From: CAZXNF01 sp050741255
GTDB lineage: Bacteria; Pseudomonadota; Gammaproteobacteria; Burkholderiales; SG8-41
Direction: 5' to 3'
Assembly (NCBI GenBank): GCA_050741255.1
Contig: JBOIEQ010000048.1
Location: 1-27,260, forward strand
DNA: 27,260 nucleotides
Below are positions 1 to 6,969 of this stretch, one piece after another. The notes under the pieces are model-generated. The model saw nothing but the letters and a program-made list of their open reading frames with translations. It had not been told where the DNA came from and ran no database searches. Position numbers and translations under genes: made by a program. Numbering within the stretch: position 1 is the stretch's first letter; every line of letters starts with the position of its first letter.

Positions 1-697
1 TGCCCTGCCCGGCCGCGTAGACGGGGATGTAAACGAGGAAGACGTCGAGCGCGCCCTGGGCGAGCGCGCTGGCGGTGATGACCGGCCACACGCTCTTGCG
101 TTTGCCGGCCGTGGCGGCTTCGGCCGCCTCCTGCGCCGGCGTGCCGCGGTGCCCGCCGGGCAGGACGCCGCCGCGCACGAGGAGCATGACGAACGCCACC
201 AGCAGCAGCAGGGAGGTGCACACGAAGGCCGTGCCGTAGCCGCTGCGGTCGATGGCGAAGCCCACCAGCATGGGGCCGGCGGCATTGGCCACCGAGACCG
301 TCATCGCGTAATTGCTGTAGTTGCGCGCGCGGGTGGCCGTGGTGGACATGATGCCGACCATGTTCTGCACGGACAGGTTGTAGAAGACGGAGGACAGCCC
401 GCTCAGCGCCGCGGCGGCGAACACGGCCGGCATCGCGGGCATGGCCACCGGCAGCAGCATGCCGCCGGTGCCCACCAGCGCGGCGATGGTCATCGGCCAG
501 CGCGCGCCGAAGCGGTCCGAGATCTTGCCCGCGTGGTACGACAGCAGCATGGGGAAGAAGGCGAAGACGCCGGCGAGGATGCCGATCGTCGGCGCGTCGG
601 CGCCCAGGTGCAGGGCGTAGAGGGTAACCAGCACGCGCCCCGCCCGCAGGGACATCATGTTGAAGTAGGTCAGCCCCAGCGTGTAGGCGATCGGCAT
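1..697 (-). CDS. MFS transporter, N-terminal part (cut by window start)
   Basis: Reading the minus strand from an ATG at 697 gives an open frame of about 232 residues that runs off the window. It begins MPIAYTLGLTYFNMMSLR and is strongly hydrophobic, with about six membrane segments. Between the second and third segments is GKISDRFGARWP, the G-x-x-x-D-R-x-G loop typical of the major facilitator superfamily. A polar stretch rich in Ala, Glu and Lys near residues 190-215 is the central cytoplasmic loop, and a seventh segment begins before the edge. The substrate is unknown. No clear Shine-Dalgarno sequence precedes the ATG and the frame stays open upstream, so the start is provisional. It is transcribed away from the next gene across a repeat-rich gap. 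Confidence 0.8.
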   Translation of the reverse strand, partial: MPIAYTLGLTYFNMMSLRAGRVLVTLYALHLGADAPTIGILAGVFAFFPMLLSYHAGKISDRFGARWPMTIAALVGTGGMLLPVAMPAMPAVFAAAALSGLSSVFYNLSVQNMVGIMSTTATRARNYSNYAMTVSVANAAGPMLVGFAIDRSGYGTAFVCTSLLLLVAFVMLLVRGGVLPGGHRGTPAQEAAEAATAGKRKSVWPVITASALAQGALDVFLVYIPVYAAGQG

Positions 698-773
698 CGG
701 TTGTTTGTAGCATGGCGCGCGCTTGGGCGTCGATAACGCGGGGTCGCCGCGGGGATGACGGTGCTTCCAGGGT

Positions 774-803
774 CGTCATACCAGCGCAGGCTGGTATCCA
801 TTG
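774..803 (+). repeat. REP-like palindrome, copy 1
   Basis: The perfect 8-bp stem ATACCAGC (778-785) / GCTGGTAT (790-797) has the loop GCAG. It is preceded by CGTC and followed by CCATTG, the flanks shared with the other copies. Confidence 0.7.
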
Positions 804-833
804 AGAGCCGTCAATGCAACCACCAGATCAAAA

Positions 834-861
834 TGGATCCCGGCGCGTAGGCCGGGATGAC
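834..861 (-). repeat. REP-like palindrome, copy 2 (inverted)
   Basis: The perfect 8-bp stem ATCCCGGC (837-844) / GCCGGGAT (851-858) has a 6-base loop. The flanks TGG and GAC show that it lies in the opposite orientation to copies 1 and 3. Confidence 0.7.
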
Positions 862-875
862 GGGTCCTTTGGTCC

Positions 876-905
876 GTCATGCCCGCGCAGGCGGGCATCC
901 ATTGC
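876..905 (+). repeat. REP-like palindrome, copy 3
   Basis: The perfect 8-bp stem ATGCCCGC (879-886) / GCGGGCAT (891-898) has the loop GCAG. Flanks GTC and CCATTG match copy 1, while the stem bases differ in a compensated way. Confidence 0.75.
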
Positions 906-1039
906 GGGGCTTCAAGGCAGGGTCGGAGCGAACGGGAGCCACCCCCGCGGGGATGAGGTCCTCGATCGGCAACCGCAGTATGCTTAAAGCGCAATCCGGC
1001 CCCGCGCGCGGCGGGCCCCTCCGCGGCGTGAGGGTGGTC

Positions 1040-1045
1040 TACAAT
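1040..1045 (+). promoter_or_regulatory. Possible -10 element of the DUF1028-dioxygenase operon
   Basis: TACAAT lies 26 bases before the ATG at 1072, which would give a leader of about 20 bases holding the ribosome binding site GGGAG at 1062-1066. No good -35 hexamer is visible at normal spacing. CTACAATTT recurs at 8072 before another operon. Confidence 0.4.
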
Positions 1046-1071
1046 TTCGGGCAGTTTTCACGGGAGACCGC

Positions 1072-1779
1072 ATGACGTACTCGATCATCGCCCGCTGCCC
1101 GCACACCGGCCGCTTCGGCGTGGGCACCACGACCTTTTCCATCGCCTGCGGACGCCGCAACGAAAGCGTGCGGGCCAACGTGGGGGTCAGCAAGTCGCAG
1201 GCCTTCTACCTGCGCGAGGTGGACCCGTTCGCGCTGAACCTGCTCGCGCAGGGCCACAAGCCGCAAACCATCCTGCGCACGCTGTCCGCCAGCGACCCCG
1301 ATTTCGAATACCGGCAGTTCGGCATCATCGACCGCGAGAACAACGTCGTGGCACACACGGGCCCGAAGATCGGCCAGTGGGCGGGCCACACGGTGGGTCC
1401 GTATTACGCGGCCTACGGCAACGGCCTCGCCGGCCCGCAGACGGTGGCGGGCATCGTCGCCGGCTTCATGCAGAGTCCGGACGCGCTGCTGGAGTTCCGG
1501 CTGCTGGAAGCGCTCGAGGGCGGGCGCGACGCCGGCGGCCAGGCGAACAAGGGCGTGCCGCGGCCGGAGCGCTCGGCCTGGATCCGCGTGGTGGACCGGC
1601 TGGACCACCCGGAGATCGACCTGCGCGTGGACCTCCACGACAAGACCGTGGCCGAGCTGCGGAAGATTCTCGAGGAATACAAGCGCCGCCAGCAGTATTA
1701 CGAAGACCGCGCGCGGGATCCGGCCAACGCGCTGCCGGAAGAAACCTTCCTCGACAATCTCCACGCCAGGGCTGCCTGA
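1072..1779 (+). CDS. DUF1028 family protein (Ntn-hydrolase-like), paralogue 1
   Basis: This 235-residue protein matches the DUF1028 pattern along its length. It has the N-terminal MTYSIIARCPHTGRFGVG strand pair, then RQFGIIDRENN (about 83-93), AHTG and WAGH (about 95-106), RLLEALEGGRDAGG (about 143-156) and DLRVDLHD near 183-190. DUF1028 proteins are grouped with the N-terminal-nucleophile hydrolase fold by remote similarity, but their reaction is not established. The usual GGD near residue 155 is here GGQ. The start is fixed by GGGAG five bases before the ATG. The stop lies one base before the next gene's ATG, so the two are surely co-transcribed. A second DUF1028 gene lies 2.3 kb downstream. 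Confidence 0.9.
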   Translation: MTYSIIARCPHTGRFGVGTTTFSIACGRRNESVRANVGVSKSQAFYLREVDPFALNLLAQGHKPQTILRTLSASDPDFEYRQFGIIDRENNVVAHTGPKIGQWAGHTVGPYYAAYGNGLAGPQTVAGIVAGFMQSPDALLEFRLLEALEGGRDAGGQANKGVPRPERSAWIRVVDRLDHPEIDLRVDLHDKTVAELRKILEEYKRRQQYYEDRARDPANALPEETFLDNLHARAA

Positions 1780-1780
1780 C

Positions 1781-2854
1781 ATGAACGACCTGACCCGCCC
1801 CACCCCGCCCTTCCGCGAACGCGTCAACGAACCTTCCGCGTGGAAGGCCGAGGAACTGCGGCAGGACGCCTCCTGGATTTACGCGCTGACCCCTGCGGAG
1901 ATCGCGGAGATCGAAGCGGCGCTGAAGGCCGCCAACGCAGCGGGGGTGTCGCTGCTGGAAGTACGGCCGGAGAATTTCCCGCTGCCGACGCTGGCGCCGC
2001 GCCTGCGCGACATGTCGCATCAGCTCGAGCACGGGCGCGGCATCGCGCTGGTGCGCGGCGTGCCGGTCGGCCGCTACGACGTGCCGGACATAGAAAAAAT
2101 CTACTTCGGCCTCTCCGGCTACCTCGGCGTGGTCATCCCGCAGAACAGCAAGGGCGACCAGGTCGGCCACGTGCGCAACGAGGGCCTGAAGTGGGGCGAG
2201 GTCAGCAACGGCGAACTGGTCCGCGGCTACCGCACCAACGCCTACATGCCCTTCCACAGCGACCCGACCGACCGCGTGGGCCTGCTGTGCGTGCAGAAGG
2301 CCATGGAAGGCGGCCTGTCCAGCATCGCGAGCTCGATGGCGATCTACAACGAACTCCTGGCGACAAAGCCGGAAGTGCTGGATTGCCTGTTCAACGGTTT
2401 CTACTACAGCCTGCGCGGCGAAACCGGCGACGGCCTCGCCCGGGTCACCGAGTACCGGATCCCGGTGTTCGACCATTTCGAGGGCCGGCTGTCCACGCGC
2501 TACGTGCGCAAGACGATCGAACAGGGCGCCACGGTCGGCAACGCGCCGCTGACGGACGGGGAACGCGCGGCCCTCGACAGCATCGACGTGCTGGCCAAGC
2601 GCGACGACCTGCGTTTCGACATGGCCTTCGAGCCGGGCGACATCCAGTACCTGAACAACCACGTTGCGTTCCATTCGCGCACGGGCTTCCAGGACGGCCC
2701 TACCCCCGACCAGCAACGCTTCCTGATGCGCGTGTGGCTGCAAAGCGCCGATGCGCGCCCGCTGTCGCGCCCGCTCGCGCGCCCGCAGGGTGAGCGCTCG
2801 ATCTTTCTGTCGCGGGAACAGGCGCTGCGCAAAGCCGGGCTATTACCGGGTTAA
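1781..2854 (+). CDS. TauD/TfdA-type Fe(II)/2-oxoglutarate dioxygenase
   Basis: This 357-residue protein has the metal and co-substrate residues of the TauD/TfdA (clavaminate synthase-like) family. The HxD pair is in FHSDPTDRVG (His159, Asp161), the distal His is in NNHVAFHSR (His298), and the 2-oxoglutarate-binding Arg is in LMRVWLQ (Arg317). GRGIALVRGVP near residue 85 is the family's early strand. Such enzymes hydroxylate a substrate using O2 and 2-oxoglutarate, often releasing sulfite, a phenol or an amine; the substrate here is unknown. The gene begins one base after the DUF1028 stop, so translation is probably coupled. Downstream are a strong hairpin and a REP-like palindrome, then a convergent gene. 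Confidence 0.88.
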   Translation: MNDLTRPTPPFRERVNEPSAWKAEELRQDASWIYALTPAEIAEIEAALKAANAAGVSLLEVRPENFPLPTLAPRLRDMSHQLEHGRGIALVRGVPVGRYDVPDIEKIYFGLSGYLGVVIPQNSKGDQVGHVRNEGLKWGEVSNGELVRGYRTNAYMPFHSDPTDRVGLLCVQKAMEGGLSSIASSMAIYNELLATKPEVLDCLFNGFYYSLRGETGDGLARVTEYRIPVFDHFEGRLSTRYVRKTIEQGATVGNAPLTDGERAALDSIDVLAKRDDLRFDMAFEPGDIQYLNNHVAFHSRTGFQDGPTPDQQRFLMRVWLQSADARPLSRPLARPQGERSIFLSREQALRKAGLLPG

Positions 2855-2865
2855 CTTCGCTCGTC

Positions 2866-2911
2866 ACACCGGCCGGGAAGGGTGAGGGGCCCCTTCCCCT
2901 GTAACCGGTGT
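2866..2911. terminator. Nested hairpin between convergent genes
   Basis: An outer 7-bp stem ACACCGG (2866-2872) / CCGGTGT (2905-2911) encloses an inner 8-bp stem GGGAAGGG (2875-2882) / CCCTTCCC (2891-2898). It lies just after the dioxygenase stop. No T-run follows, so ending of transcription here is inferred from position only. Confidence 0.4.
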
Positions 2912-2933
2912 CCAGACTAGTAATTAAAACGAC

Positions 2934-2960
2934 TGGATTCCGGCCTACGCCGGAATGACG
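2934..2960 (-). repeat. REP-like palindrome, copy 4
   Basis: The perfect 8-bp stem ATTCCGGC (2937-2944) / GCCGGAAT (2949-2956) has the loop CTAC and flanks TGG and GACG, as in copy 2. It lies four bases beyond the stop of the minus-strand Bug gene, between two convergent genes, and could act as a two-way terminator or mRNA 3' protector. Confidence 0.7.
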
Positions 2961-2963
2961 ACC

Positions 2964-3965
2964 TTAAGGCGCGGGCTTCCCCTTCGCCATGCCGAGTTCG
3001 GTGAAGAGCTGCAGGTACAGCTTGTCCTGCTGCACGACGAACTGGTGCGCGGCGTCGCCGGTCAGGAAGTTCGGGCTCCAGAAATTGCGCTCCAGGTCCT
3101 TCTGCCATTCGTCAGTCTTGACGATTTTGGCGAATGTATCTTCCCAGTAGGTCCGCTGCGGGCGCGCCATGCCCTTGGGCCCGATCACGCTGCGCCAGGT
3201 GGTGAAGACGGCGTCGATACCGAGCTCGCGCAGCGTCGGCGCGTCGGCCATGATGCCGCCCAAGCGCTTGGGCGCGGTGATGCCGATCACGCGGATGCGC
3301 TTGGCCATCACCTGCGGCGGATAGTTGGCGACGGTGCCGGCCGCGATATCGAGCTCGCCGCCGATCGCGGCCAGCATCGCCTCGCCGGCGGATTTGTAAA
3401 CGACGAAGCGCACATCCTGCACGCGCACGCCGGCCGCCTTGAGCGCGACGACGACGCCCAGATGCGCGCCGCCGCCCAGCGCGGGGCCGACGCCGATCGT
3501 GAGCGCACCCGGGTCCTTGCGCAGGCGTTCCACGGCGTCGCGCATGGATTTGAGGGGCGATTCGTTGCGCACCACCATCGCGGTGTAGTCGTCGAGCAGG
3601 ATTGCGATGGTCGTGATGTCGCGGTAGCTGATGTTGTGCATGCCCATGATGGGGTTCGAAGCGAGATTGGGCCCGCCCAGCGAGAGGGCGTGGCCGTCGT
3701 TGCCGCGCTCCTGCATGTAATCCCAGGCGAGGCCCTGCCCCGCGCCGGCCTTGTTGAGCACAACGATGGGCGTCGGCACCAGCTTGTGCGTTTCGGAGAT
3801 GCGCTGGATCAGGCGCGCGGCGAGGTCGAGGCTGCCGCCGGGCGTCGCGCCGACGACCAGCGCGACGGGACGCGTCGGCACCCAGCCCTGGGCGTGGGCG
3901 GCGACCGGCACGGCGAGCAGGGCCAGGAGGCCGTAACGAAGGAGCGTGCGAAATACGGGCTGCAT
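2964..3965 (-). CDS. Bug/TctC-family periplasmic substrate-binding protein 1
   Basis: This 333-residue protein has an N-terminal signal peptide ending near AAHAQ (residue 26) and then the Bug fold: WVPTRPVALVVGATPGGSLDLAARLI, a variant of the family's first strand and ligand loop. LRELGIDAVFTTW in the C-terminal half corresponds to the family's L-x-E-x-G motif. Bug receptors bind small carboxylates in the periplasm. It is the most divergent of the six here: the usual PYKGGAPA loop reads VYKSAGEAM. GGAG seven bases before the ATG supports the start. The gene is divergent from DUF1028 paralogue 2 over 116 bases and convergent with the dioxygenase. No TctA or TctB permease gene is nearby. Confidence 0.88.
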   Translation of the reverse strand: MQPVFRTLLRYGLLALLAVPVAAHAQGWVPTRPVALVVGATPGGSLDLAARLIQRISETHKLVPTPIVVLNKAGAGQGLAWDYMQERGNDGHALSLGGPNLASNPIMGMHNISYRDITTIAILLDDYTAMVVRNESPLKSMRDAVERLRKDPGALTIGVGPALGGGAHLGVVVALKAAGVRVQDVRFVVYKSAGEAMLAAIGGELDIAAGTVANYPPQVMAKRIRVIGITAPKRLGGIMADAPTLRELGIDAVFTTWRSVIGPKGMARPQRTYWEDTFAKIVKTDEWQKDLERNFWSPNFLTGDAAHQFVVQQDKLYLQLFTELGMAKGKPAP

Positions 3966-4081
3966 GATGAAACTCCGCTGAGTGAAAGCGCTGCATGAAG
4001 CACGGGCCGTGCCTGCACATGCGCACTGCCGGAATTTACGCTTAAACTTGCGGCTTCTGCACCACCTCCGATGGACCCGCC

Positions 4082-4795
4082 ATGACGTATTCGATCCTCG
4101 CCCGCTGCGCGCGCACCGGCCGCCTCGGCCTCGGCATCGCCAGCACCACCATGGCCATCGGCCAGTACACGGACGCGGCGGTGCGTCCCAACACCGGCGT
4201 CACGCTGACGCAGGGCAATCCCAACCCGCGCAACAACCGCATCGCCATCAACCTGCTCGCGCAGGGCCACGGCCCGGGCGCGACGCTGAAGGCGCTGCTC
4301 GCGGAAGACGACACGCAGGCGTACCGCCAGATCGGCGTCATCGACCGCGACGGCACGACCGCGGCCCACACCGGCGCGCAACTGCCCGGCTGGGCGGGAC
4401 ACGTGCAGGGCGAAGGCTATGTGCTGCTCGGCTGCCAGCTCGCCGGCGAGGCGGTGCTGACGGCGATGGGCCAGCGCTTCGCGGCGGAACCGGCAGCGGA
4501 CCTGGATACCCGGATGCTCGCCGCGCTGGAAGGCGGGCGCGACGCCGGCGGCATCAGGGGCGCGGCGGGCCGCCTGCCGGAACGCTCGGTGGCGCTGGTC
4601 GTGTGGGGCAAGCGCGACTACTCGGACCTCGACCTGCGCGTGGACATGCACGACACCGACGCGATCGGCCGCCTGCGCGCGATCTACGAGGAGTTCAAGC
4701 CCTACGCGGTGTACTACGACGAACGCGCGCGCAATCCGCGCAACGCGATCCCGCAGTTCGAGTTCGCGGACATCCTGAAGAAAAAAGCGGGCTGA
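4082..4795 (+). CDS. DUF1028 family protein (Ntn-hydrolase-like), paralogue 2
   Basis: This 237-residue protein shares the frame of paralogue 1: MTYSILARCARTGRLGLG at the N terminus, YRQIGVIDRDG and AHTG in the first half, RMLAALEGGRDAGG near residue 140, DLRVDMHD near 182 and YYDERARNPRNA near the C terminus. The two are clearly homologous but only moderately similar, so they are not a recent tandem duplication. The reaction is not established. The ATG follows a leader with only a weak Shine-Dalgarno match (ACCTCCGATGGACC region). It is divergent from the Bug gene and ends 14 bases before the convergent toxin gene. It may act on the ligand of the neighbouring receptor, but that is guesswork. 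Confidence 0.88.
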   Translation: MTYSILARCARTGRLGLGIASTTMAIGQYTDAAVRPNTGVTLTQGNPNPRNNRIAINLLAQGHGPGATLKALLAEDDTQAYRQIGVIDRDGTTAAHTGAQLPGWAGHVQGEGYVLLGCQLAGEAVLTAMGQRFAAEPAADLDTRMLAALEGGRDAGGIRGAAGRLPERSVALVVWGKRDYSDLDLRVDMHDTDAIGRLRAIYEEFKPYAVYYDERARNPRNAIPQFEFADILKKKAG

Positions 4796-4809
4796 CGAAT
4801 TCGCTTGCG

Positions 4810-5112
4810 TCAGGGAACGCGGCGCAATCGTTCGCGCCAATACCCTGGCCGGCGATGCAGGTGCGCCAGGGCGATCACCAGAATTTCCTCCGGCTCCACG
4901 GCATACACCACCCCATAAGGAAACCGGCTCAGGCGGCATCGCCTGGTTGACTCACCGAGCGGATGCCACGCGCGGGGATAGCGCTCGACAAGACTGAGGA
5001 CACGCAGCACTTCAACCAGGAATGTATCGCCCAATCCACGCACTTGGGCGTTGTACCAGGCAACGGCTTCATCGAGCTCCTCCGCGGCAGGCTCGAGCAG
5101 CCGAACAGGCAT
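4810..5112 (-). CDS. RelE/ParE-family toxin
   Basis: This protein of about 100 residues has the ParE/RelE pattern: an early LLEPAAEELDEAVAWYN helix, GLGDTF, YPRAWHP, RLSRFPYGVVYAVE and ending HLHRRPGYWRERL. Family members either poison gyrase or cut mRNA; the sequence alone does not say which. The gene is second in a two-gene operon. The ATG at 5112 overlaps the antitoxin stop by one base (TGATG). A GTG at 5115 is an alternative start giving one more residue. It converges on DUF1028 paralogue 2. Confidence 0.88.
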   Translation of the reverse strand: MPVRLLEPAAEELDEAVAWYNAQVRGLGDTFLVEVLRVLSLVERYPRAWHPLGESTRRCRLSRFPYGVVYAVEPEEILVIALAHLHRRPGYWRERLRRVP

Positions 5113-5324
5113 CACACGCGATACTTGGCCAACACTTCACCGAGCGGGAGCGCGCGAATTTCGCCGCGCCGGTAAGCCTTCAGCCGATCCTCGGCTTCCG
5201 CCGCCCAGGCCGCGTTACTGCCAGGGTCCGCGCGATCGAGTTGATCCATCAATGCCTCCACCAACTCCAGCTGCTGGGCGGGCGCCAGCGCCTTGGCCTG
5301 TTCGAGCAATTCATCGGTCGACAT
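5112..5324 (-). CDS. Addiction module antitoxin (Unstab_antitox type)
   Basis: This 70-residue protein begins MSTDELLEQAKALAPAQQLE and has the usual layout of this family: an N-terminal helical part, LVEALMDQLD, an AAWAAEAEDRLKAYRRGEI helix, and a C-terminal LPLGEVLAKYRV that would lie across the toxin. These antitoxins are about 70-80 residues long, as here. The start at 5324 is chosen over an in-frame ATG at 5378 because GGGGGA sits four to five bases before it, and the longer form would include the promoter. The antitoxin precedes its toxin and overlaps it by one base, the standard order for expression at a fixed ratio. Confidence 0.85.
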   Translation of the reverse strand: MSTDELLEQAKALAPAQQLELVEALMDQLDRADPGSNAAWAAEAEDRLKAYRRGEIRALPLGEVLAKYRV

Positions 5325-5349
5325 GATTTCCCCCGTTGCGAGTTCAGTC

Positions 5350-5378
5350 AGACTAGACAGCGTCCGTTTCCCCGTCAA
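5350..5378 (-). promoter_or_regulatory. Promoter of the toxin-antitoxin operon
   Basis: On the minus strand TTGACG (5378-5373) and TAGTCT (5355-5350) are 17 bases apart. That is a good -35 and a moderate -10, about 25 bases before the antitoxin ATG at 5324. Autoregulation by the toxin-antitoxin complex would be expected, but I see no clear operator palindrome. Confidence 0.5.
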
Positions 5379-5447
5379 GCGATGCCCTGCTTTTCGGGGA
5401 AACGTGCCTGATCATGTTCACGCGAAAAATCACTGCGCCGGCTCCGC

Positions 5448-6137
5448 TTACAGCCGCTCGTTGATCACGTAGTTCTTGCCCCGCCCCGCCGCTGCGCTCT
5501 TGAGCGTCACCGCGGCGAGCAGCACGACGCGCTCGGCGCCGTGCAGCACCGGCGTGTCGTCCTCCATGGCTTCGAGCAGCTGGTCGATGTTGTCGTCACG
5601 GTACGCGCCCTTGGACGTCGCGCGGGGATCACCGGTGCCGAAGAGGACGTCGCCGATGCGCCAGGCGCGCCCGGTCTGCCGGTTGATCGCTTCCACCTGC
5701 GTCTGCACGCGCGCGAGCGCGGCGAGGCGCAGCTCGTCCACCACCTCTCCGATCTTGTCGGAGGACAGGCCGTAGCTCACCCCCGGCTCGTCGAGTTTGA
5801 GCCCTTCCCGGCTGGCGGCGTTGGCGCGCTCGGCGAGGTTGTGGTTTTCGGCGGCGGATACCCGCGTGGTGGCGCGGAGCTGCACGCGCTCGTAGCCGGC
5901 GGCCTCGGCGCTGCGCGCGATGCGCGACAGGGCCCAGGGCGCGTCGATGAAGGCGCGGAGTGCCTCGCGGATGCGGGCCTCGATGGCCGCGTTGTCGCGC
6001 TCGGAACCGCGCACGATGGCGAGCACGCGCACGCCGACGCGGACGGTCTCCTGCGGCAGGGACTTCTCGACCTGCACCCGGAAACGCAGGGTGTCGGTGA
6101 GGTGCGGCTGGTCGATCGTGACATGGGCTTCGTTCAT
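5448..6137 (-). CDS. Uncharacterised protein, possibly SIMPL-like (DUF541)
   Basis: This 229-residue protein is not firmly recognised. Its layout resembles the SIMPL/DUF541 fold: a beta strand followed by a long helix (ERDNAAIEARIREALRAFID), then GYERVQLRATTRVS, then PGVSYGLSSDKIGEVVDELRLAAL leading into a helix of repeated Ala, Val and Gln, and finally WRIGDVLFG. SIMPL proteins are usually exported, but this one has no signal peptide and starts with polar residues. The C-terminal quarter, after residue 175, holds an acidic stretch (LLEAMEDDTPV) with no match I know. GGGAGG five bases before the ATG supports the start. It appears to be a single-gene unit upstream of the toxin-antitoxin promoter. 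Confidence 0.6.
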   Translation of the reverse strand: MNEAHVTIDQPHLTDTLRFRVQVEKSLPQETVRVGVRVLAIVRGSERDNAAIEARIREALRAFIDAPWALSRIARSAEAAGYERVQLRATTRVSAAENHNLAERANAASREGLKLDEPGVSYGLSSDKIGEVVDELRLAALARVQTQVEAINRQTGRAWRIGDVLFGTGDPRATSKGAYRDDNIDQLLEAMEDDTPVLHGAERVVLLAAVTLKSAAAGRGKNYVINERL

Positions 6138-6206
6138 GCGGGCCTCCCGATTGATTAGGCTGTGCAGGATACGGGGGGCGGTGGCTCAGGGCGTGAGCCT
6201 GGCCCA

Positions 6207-6227
6207 GGGATTCGGGATTCGGGATTC
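6207..6227. repeat. Three tandem copies of GGGATTC
   Basis: Three perfect 7-base units lie in the 174-base gap between the SIMPL-like gene and the 64-residue protein gene. Their function is unknown. Confidence 0.7.
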
Positions 6228-6311
6228 GAACGACCGTGTAGGAAGGCGCCGACAGCGCGGGCGCGCCGGCTGCGTCACGCTGCCGTCACCGCATGCCCCG
6301 GGGAGACCGCC

Positions 6312-6506
6312 ATGGAACCGCCGCTGAGCCTGGAAGAGCTCGACTGGCTGCAGAAGCTGAGGACTGACACGCCGGAGAAACCCGATGTGCCGAAAGCCGT
6401 TCACAAGCGCCTGGTGGACGCGGGCGTCGCGCTGGAACTCGTCGAAGGCGGCCTGCAGCTCACGGACCTCGGCCGCGAGCGGCTGCGGAAAAGCTCAACG
6501 ATATAG
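6312..6506 (+). CDS. Small protein of 64 residues, winged-helix-like
   Basis: It begins MEPPLSLEELDWLQKL and ends with GGLQLTDLGRERLRKSSTI. The L-x-L-T-D-x-G-R-x-x-L ending is the recognition-wing pattern seen in many small winged-helix proteins, but the protein is too short for a firm call. GGGAG (6301-6305) lies six bases before the ATG and decides this start over a longer frame that opens at 6162. The stop codon abuts the stop of the convergent RidA gene with no gap. Confidence 0.6.
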   Translation: MEPPLSLEELDWLQKLRTDTPEKPDVPKAVHKRLVDAGVALELVEGGLQLTDLGRERLRKSSTI

Positions 6507-6938
6507 CTAGCCCTTCAGGCGTTCGGGCTCGATGATCGCCTCGACTTCGATTTCGACCATGGCCTCGGGATGGCCGAGGCGCGAGACCTGGATCAGCACG
6601 CTCGCGGGGCGGTTCTTGCGGAAAAACTTGAAGCGTTCGTCGGAGCACCGGTAGTACTCGTCGATGTCCGTCACGTAGGTGGTGGCGCGCACGACGTCGT
6701 CGAAGGTGGCGCCGGCGTAGGCGAGCCCCTTCCCGATGTTCTCGCAGGTCTTGCGGATCTGCTCGCGCATGTCGCCCTTGGTGACGATCTTGCCGCCCGG
6801 CTCGCGCGCCATCTGCCCGGCGAGGTAGATATGCGCGTGGTCGGCACCATGCACGGTGACGACCGGCACGTACAGCAGTTCGCCGTTCTCGACGCGCGCC
6901 CACATGTCGTCGGGCTGCAGGAATTTTCGCGTGATCAT
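6507..6938 (-). CDS. RidA/YjgF-family protein, single domain, lacking the catalytic Arg
   Basis: This 143-residue protein has the RidA chorismate-mutase-like fold: HAHIYLAGQMARE near residue 34, IRKTCENIGKGLAYAGATFDDVVRATTYVTDI near 60-93, and RPASVLIQVSRLGHPEAMVEIEVEAII at the C-terminal end. True RidA enzymes hydrolyse reactive imines and use the Arg of a P-A-R-T/S motif; here the motif reads P-A-S-V, so the Arg is Ser. That places it with the Rid subfamilies of unknown function. It lies 31 bases after the Bug gene on the same strand and is very probably co-transcribed with it. Confidence 0.88.
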   Translation of the reverse strand: MITRKFLQPDDMWARVENGELLYVPVVTVHGADHAHIYLAGQMAREPGGKIVTKGDMREQIRKTCENIGKGLAYAGATFDDVVRATTYVTDIDEYYRCSDERFKFFRKNRPASVLIQVSRLGHPEAMVEIEVEAIIEPERLKG

Positions 6939-6969
6939 GTTGCGGCGTCCTCTTTGGGGATGAAACAGG

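Larger units (their letters stand above)
698..1071. other. Gene-free stretch with three REP-like hairpins
   Basis: I see no convincing gene in these 374 bases. Short frames here lack ribosome binding sites and family resemblance. The stretch holds three related palindromes and, at its right end, the promoter and leader of the DUF1028 gene. Promoters for both the minus-strand transporter and the plus-strand operon must lie here. Confidence 0.6.
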
